Assembly: GCA_002299125.1 (NCBI GenBank)
Contig: DBNU01000169.1
Location: 1-12,082, forward strand
DNA: 12,082 nucleotides
Source: Proteobacteria bacterium UBA664
GTDB lineage: Bacteria > Pseudomonadota > Gammaproteobacteria > UBA7966
Direction: 5' to 3'
A model generated the notes under the pieces. It saw nothing but the letters and a program-made list of their open reading frames with translations, had not been told where the DNA came from and searched no databases. Numbering within the stretch: the stretch's first letter is position 1; each line of letters opens with the position of its first letter. This document shows, in pieces, positions 8,869-12,082 of the stretch. The position numbers were made by a program, and so were the translations under genes.

Positions 8869-8904
8869 TTCGCGACAGGCCGCAGTTGGCGGGCCTGTCG
8901 CGAA
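8869..8904 (+). promoter_or_regulatory. Perfect 13-bp hairpin at the 5' end of the str leader
   Basis: TTCGCGACAGGCC (8869-8881) is exactly complementary to GGCCTGTCGCGAA (8892-8904), with a 10-nt loop. It begins within a few bases of the predicted transcription start and is followed by TCTTTCTGG, a weak T-rich stretch. It could be a 5' stem-loop that protects the mRNA from decay, an attenuator in the leader, or a terminator for read-through from rpoC. The pairing is seen directly; the role is not decided by sequence. Confidence 0.7.
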
Positions 8905-8911
8905 TCTTTCT

Positions 8912-8934
8912 GGACCCCTGGAATCAGGGGCTCC
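8912..8934 (+). promoter_or_regulatory. Second leader hairpin upstream of rpsL
   Basis: CCCCTG (8915-8920) pairs with CAGGGG (8925-8930) around a GAAT tetraloop. The stem extends by GGA (8912-8914) with TCC (8932-8934) across a bulged C at 8931, about 9 base pairs in all. It ends 24 nt before the rpsL ATG, close to where the 30S subunit would bind, so it could affect S12 translation. This is inference. Confidence 0.5.
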
Positions 8935-8958
8935 GCAAAATTCGAGAACCCTTTGCGT

Positions 8959-9333
8959 ATGGCGACTATCAACCAGCTCGTCCGGAAGCCTCGTCGGCGT
9001 ATCAAGGCCAAGAGCACAGTACCGGCGCTTGAATCCTGTCCCCAGAAGCGGGGGGTGTGCACCCGTGTCTACACGACGACACCGAAGAAGCCAAACTCTG
9101 CGCTTCGGAAGGTAGCCCGTGTTCGCCTCACTAACGGGCAGGAAGTCACGTCGTATATCGGCGGTGAAGGCCACAACCTGCAGGAACACTCGGTCATCCT
9201 CATCCGCGGCGGCCGCGTGAAGGATTTGCCCGGGGTTCGCTACCACACCGTTCGTGGAACGCTGGATACCTCCGGCGTGACCGCGCGCCGCCAGGGGCGC
9301 TCGAAGTACGGCGCCAAGCGTCCCAAGTCCTGA
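8959..9333 (+). CDS. rpsL: 30S ribosomal protein S12
   Basis: Ribosomal protein S12 sits at the decoding centre of the 30S subunit and helps control codon-anticodon accuracy. The product is 124 residues, the same as in E. coli, and starts MATINQLVRK. A TTG two codons upstream is open in frame, but the ATG at 8959 gives the family N-terminus. The conserved TPKKPNSALRK loop has K43, and GRVKDLPGVRYH has K88 with D89, the aspartate that is methylthiolated in many bacteria; these positions are the streptomycin-sensitive wild type. The ribosome site is weak, at best GAGAA at 8944-8948. It is the first gene of the str operon, behind a predicted promoter and two leader hairpins, and ends with TGA 32 nt before rpsG. 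Confidence 0.99.
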   Translation: MATINQLVRKPRRRIKAKSTVPALESCPQKRGVCTRVYTTTPKKPNSALRKVARVRLTNGQEVTSYIGGEGHNLQEHSVILIRGGRVKDLPGVRYHTVRGTLDTSGVTARRQGRSKYGAKRPKS

Positions 9334-9365
9334 CCGCAACAGCCTGATCACCGAGCCTAGATCCC

Positions 9366-9836
9366 ATGTCCCGTAGAAGAGTCGTTGCCAAGCGCGAAGT
9401 CCTGCCGGATCCCAAGTTCCTCGACATCACTGTCACGAAGTTCGTGAACATGGTGATGAATGACGGCAAAAAGTCCACGGCAGAACAGATTGTTTATGGT
9501 GCCTTGGAGCAATTGGGCACACGTCTGAAGGGCGATGGTGCCGAGTTTTTCCGACAGGCGCTCGACAACGTGAGGCCGCGCGTGGAAGTGAAGGCCCGCC
9601 GCGTTGGCGGTGCGACTTACCAGGTCCCGGTTGAGGTGCGCGCGAGCCGGCGCACCGCGCTGGCGATGCGCTGGGTTGTTGATGCCGCCCGCAAGCGGGG
9701 CGAGAAGACCATGGGTCTGCGTCTTGCGGCGGAGCTCGCTGACGCGTTCGACAACAAAGGTAATGCGGTCAAGAAGCGCGAAGACACGCATCGGATGGCT
9801 GAAGCCAACCGGGCATTCTCGCACTACCGCTGGTAA
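9366..9836 (+). CDS. rpsG: 30S ribosomal protein S7
   Basis: Ribosomal protein S7 nucleates assembly of the 30S head by binding the 3' domain of 16S rRNA, and in E. coli also represses translation of its own operon. The product is 156 residues, the typical short form. It begins MSRRRVVAKREVLPDPKF and contains the conserved DGKKSTAE, VEVKARRVGGATYQVPVEVR and HRMAEANRAFSHYRW stretches; the last ends exactly at the TAA stop. No good Shine-Dalgarno is seen (only GAG at 9353-9355), so translation may be coupled to rpsL, whose stop is 32 nt upstream. That spacer is much shorter than the roughly 100 nt in E. coli that holds the S7 repression site. Confidence 0.99.
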   Translation: MSRRRVVAKREVLPDPKFLDITVTKFVNMVMNDGKKSTAEQIVYGALEQLGTRLKGDGAEFFRQALDNVRPRVEVKARRVGGATYQVPVEVRASRRTALAMRWVVDAARKRGEKTMGLRLAAELADAFDNKGNAVKKREDTHRMAEANRAFSHYRW

Positions 9837-9884
9837 GGCAGTCGCAAAAAAGATCCTCCACCACCCAATTCCGGAATAGCCCAA

Positions 9885-11990
9885 GTGCCCCGCACAACGC
9901 CAATCGAGCGCTACCGTAACATCGGCATCAGCGCCCACATAGACGCCGGCAAGACCACGACGACGGAGCGTGTCCTGTTTTACACCGGGCGCTCGCACAA
10001 GCTGGGCGAGGTACATGACGGCGCTGCAACCATGGACTGGATGGAACAGGAGCAGGAGCGCGGGATCACCATCACATCCGCAGCCACCACCTGCTTCTGG
10101 TCGGGCATGGCGCGGCAATTCCCTGAGCACCGGGTAAACATCATCGATACGCCTGGCCACGTCGATTTCACCATCGAGGTGGAGCGGTCGCTTCGGGTGC
10201 TGGATGGTGCCGTCATGCTCTTCTGTGCGGTCGGCGGGGTGGAGCCGCAATCCGAGACAGTCTGGCGTCAGGCCAATAAGTACAAGGTTCCACGGCTCGC
10301 CTTCGTGAACAAGATGGACCGCTCGGGAGCCAACTTCCTGCGGGTGGTAGGGCAGATTCGCACTCGACTTGCCGGCAACCCAGTGCCCATGCAACTCCCG
10401 ATTGGCGCTGAGGACACCTTCTCCGGCGTGGTCGACCTTGTGAAGATGCGGGCGATCCTTTGGGACGATTCCACGCAAGGCATGTCGTTTTCCTACGGCG
10501 ACATTCCGGAGGGAATGCAGGCAGAGTGTCAGAAGTGGCGTGAGAATCTGGTGGAGGCTGCTGCCGAGAGTGATGAGGCGCTTACCGAGCGCTATCTGAG
10601 CGGCGAGCCGCTTTCCGAAGAGGAGATCAAGCGTGGCATACGTGCCCGCGTACTCGCTGGTGAGATCGTTGCCGTATTCTGTGGCTCGGCCTTCAAGAAC
10701 AAAGGCGTTCAGGCCGTGCTGGATGGCGTTATCGAGTACCTGCCGGCCCCCACGGACATTCCGCCTGTCCGAGGCACGCTTGATGACGCGGCTGAATCCG
10801 AGATTACCCGCGAAGCTTCCGACGAGGCCCCCTTTGCGGCGTTGGCCTTCAAGATCGCCACCGATCCATTCGTCGGAACGCTGACTTTTATCCGTGTCTA
10901 CAGTGGCGTGCTCAACTCGGGCGATACACTGTTCAATTCGGTCAAGGGGCGGCGCGAGCGCATTGGACGCATCCTGCAGATGCACGCCAACACGCGTGAG
11001 GAGATCAAGGAGGTGCGCGCGGGCGACATCGCGGCTGCCCTCGGTCTCAAGGACGTCACTACCGGCGACACCCTCTGCGATCCCGACAAGGTGATCACGC
11101 TGGAGCGAATGGACTTCCCTGAGCCGGTCATCGCGGTCGCGGTTGAACCAAAGACCAAGACTGATCAGGAACGAATGGGCCTCGCCCTGCAGAAGCTTGC
11201 GCAGGAGGATCCTTCCTTCCGGGTTCACACGGATCAGGAGTCCGGTCAGACAATCATTGCCGGTATGGGTGAGTTGCATCTCGACATCATCGTCGACCGG
11301 ATGCGGCGCGAGTTCAAGGTTGAAGCCAATGTTGGCAAGCCTCAGGTCGCCTATCGCGAGACCATCCGGCGAGTTGTCGAAAAGGCGGAGGGCAAGTTCG
11401 TCCGCCAGTCGGGTGGTCGGGGCCAGTACGGTCATGTGGTTCTCAAGCTCGAGCCACTCCCTCCAGGAGGCGGGTTCGTGTTCGAGAATGGGATCGTCGG
11501 TGGTGTCGTGCCCAAGGAGTACGTGCCCGCCGTCCAGAAGGGCGTGGAAGAACAGCTCCGCAACGGAGTCATCGCTGGGTTCCCTGTGGTTGATATCAAG
11601 GTCACCATTTTTGATGGTTCCTACCACGACGTTGACTCCAACGAAATGGCGTTCAAAATCGCCGGATCCATGGGGGTCAAGGAAGGGGCAAAACTCGGCA
11701 GCCCTGCTTTGCTCGAGCCCATCATGAAGGTGGAGGTTGTGACGCCGGAGGATTACCTCGGGACAGTCAACGGCGACCTGAATCGGCGTAGGGGGGTGCT
11801 CCAGGGTACTGAGGATGTTCCTGCCGGGCGCGTCATTCGGGCGGAGGTGCCGTTGTCCGAGATGTTTGGCTATGCCACGGACCTGCGGTCTGCCACCCAG
11901 GGTCGAGCCTCATATTCCATGGAGTTCTCCCACTACGCGGAAGCCCCAACCAACGTCGCCGAAGGCATCATCAAGGCATCACAGAAATAA
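9885..11990 (+). CDS. fusA: Translation elongation factor G (EF-G)
   Basis: EF-G is the GTPase that drives tRNA-mRNA translocation and, with RRF, ribosome recycling. The product is 701 residues (E. coli 704). The start is GTG at 9885, chosen because it gives the family N-terminus (PRTTPIERYRNIGISAHID); only a weak GGAA lies upstream. GTPase motifs are complete: AHIDAGKT (17-24), RGITI (59-63), DTPGH (88-92) with catalytic H92, NKMD (142-145) and GSAF (267-270). Domain II follows near 318-400, domain III near 405-480, domain IV near 483-605 with the SYHDVDS tip loop (579-585), and domain V from about 610. Some usually conserved positions are atypical, for example GSMGVKEG at 594-601 and GTVNG at 626-630 where relatives mostly have GDVxG, but nothing suggests loss of function. 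The str context supports the canonical EF-G. The gene ends with TAA, 45 nt before tuf. Confidence 0.99.
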   Translation: MPRTTPIERYRNIGISAHIDAGKTTTTERVLFYTGRSHKLGEVHDGAATMDWMEQEQERGITITSAATTCFWSGMARQFPEHRVNIIDTPGHVDFTIEVERSLRVLDGAVMLFCAVGGVEPQSETVWRQANKYKVPRLAFVNKMDRSGANFLRVVGQIRTRLAGNPVPMQLPIGAEDTFSGVVDLVKMRAILWDDSTQGMSFSYGDIPEGMQAECQKWRENLVEAAAESDEALTERYLSGEPLSEEEIKRGIRARVLAGEIVAVFCGSAFKNKGVQAVLDGVIEYLPAPTDIPPVRGTLDDAAESEITREASDEAPFAALAFKIATDPFVGTLTFIRVYSGVLNSGDTLFNSVKGRRERIGRILQMHANTREEIKEVRAGDIAAALGLKDVTTGDTLCDPDKVITLERMDFPEPVIAVAVEPKTKTDQERMGLALQKLAQEDPSFRVHTDQESGQTIIAGMGELHLDIIVDRMRREFKVEANVGKPQVAYRETIRRVVEKAEGKFVRQSGGRGQYGHVVLKLEPLPPGGGFVFENGIVGGVVPKEYVPAVQKGVEEQLRNGVIAGFPVVDIKVTIFDGSYHDVDSNEMAFKIAGSMGVKEGAKLGSPALLEPIMKVEVVTPEDYLGTVNGDLNRRRGVLQGTEDVPAGRVIRAEVPLSEMFGYATDLRSATQGRASYSMEFSHYAEAPTNVAEGIIKASQK

Positions 11991-12023
11991 GTCAGTTTCC
12001 CTTGATCCACTGAGTTCAGTAGA

Positions 12024-12029
12024 AGAGGA
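12024..12029 (+). promoter_or_regulatory. Ribosome binding site of tuf
   Basis: AGAGGA lies 6 nt before the ATG at 12036, a good Shine-Dalgarno at normal spacing. It supports the ATG as the genuine tuf start and so makes the TAG two codons later harder to dismiss as a wrong start choice. Confidence 0.7.
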
Positions 12030-12035
12030 CCCGTC

Positions 12036-12082
12036 ATGGCGTAGGAAAAGATTGAACGTAACAAGCCGCACGTGAATGTGAG
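12036..12082 (+). CDS. tuf: EF-Tu gene, 5' end only, with in-frame TAG at codon 3
   Basis: EF-Tu carries aminoacyl-tRNA to the ribosome. Only 15 full codons are visible. They read M-A-stop-EKIERNKPHVNV; the family has M-(A/S)-K-EKFER-x-KPHVNV-GTIGH, so the match and the position after fusA identify tuf. Codon 3 (12042-12044) is TAG where lysine AAG is expected, one base apart. The sixth codon is Ile where Phe is usual, and the last two bases (AG) do not fit the expected glycine codon. These may be errors at the end of a contig, a decaying second tuf copy, or, least likely, a recoded amber. No other gene in the window ends in TAG (three TGA, two TAA). Downstream in-frame starts would lose the N-terminus. 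Confidence 0.75.

Larger units (their letters stand above)
8475..8958 (+). other. rpoC-rpsL intergenic region (484 nt), no gene seen
   Basis: No convincing coding sequence lies here; short open frames on both strands resemble no family I know. The stretch holds two hairpins behind rpoC, a repeated G4/C4 pseudo-palindrome, one good sigma70-like promoter and two leader hairpins, described separately. It joins the rpoBC unit to the str operon, and the promoter suggests that rpsL-rpsG-fusA-tuf can be transcribed independently, with or without read-through from rpoC. Confidence 0.85.

Noticed and set aside
8953..8958. TTG two codons upstream as the rpsL start
   Set aside because: The ATG at 8959 gives the exact S12 N-terminus and the family length of 124 residues.
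9357..11627. A 756-codon open frame on the minus strand across rpsG and fusA
   Set aside because: It is in exact codon register with the sense genes; it stays open because TTA, CTA and TCA codons are avoided in this G+C-rich sequence. Its product resembles no family I know, while the sense strand is clearly S7 and EF-G.
12009..12020. ACTGA-GT-TCAGT palindrome between fusA and tuf
   Set aside because: It is only five bases per arm with a 2-nt centre, not followed by T residues, and too short to call a terminator or operator.

Overview
The window is a core-genome segment of a gammaproteobacterium with high G+C (my estimate by eye, about 60%). All recognised genes lie on the + strand: rpoB (5' end cut off) - rpoC - 484-nt gap - rpsL - rpsG - fusA - tuf (only the first codons). 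This is the usual join between the end of the rpl-rpoBC transcription unit and the str operon. Beta and beta' resemble gammaproteobacterial proteins along their length. The proteobacterial insertion SI3 sits in the beta' trigger loop, and the beta SI2 region resembles the xanthomonad type more than the E. coli type. I cannot place the organism below class from sequence alone.

Region by region: 1-4154 holds nearly all of RNA polymerase beta. 4155-4238 is a short spacer with a small hairpin and a perfect Shine-Dalgarno. 4239-8474 is the complete beta' gene. 8475-8958 has no gene but is rich in structure: two hairpins behind rpoC, a repeated G4/C4 pseudo-palindrome, a sigma70-type promoter (TTGACA-18-TACCAT), a perfect 13-bp hairpin at the predicted 5' end of the str mRNA, and a second hairpin just before rpsL. 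8959-11990 holds S12, S7 and EF-G with 32- and 48-nt spacers. 12036 to the end is the start of the EF-Tu gene.

Together the genes supply the two large catalytic subunits of RNA polymerase and the decoding and translocation core of the ribosome (S12, S7, EF-G, EF-Tu). There is no mobile element, CRISPR array, RNA gene or obvious accessory system, and I do not see a new multi-gene system. The points most worth a second look are: an in-frame TAG at codon 3 of tuf, with two more departures from the usual EF-Tu N-terminus in the last 41 nt (probably contig-end error or a decayed or collapsed tuf copy); a beta-lobe loop of about 59 residues in RpoB where E. coli has about 3; the structured str leader; and the short rpsL-rpsG spacer, which leaves little room for an E. 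coli-like S7 operator.
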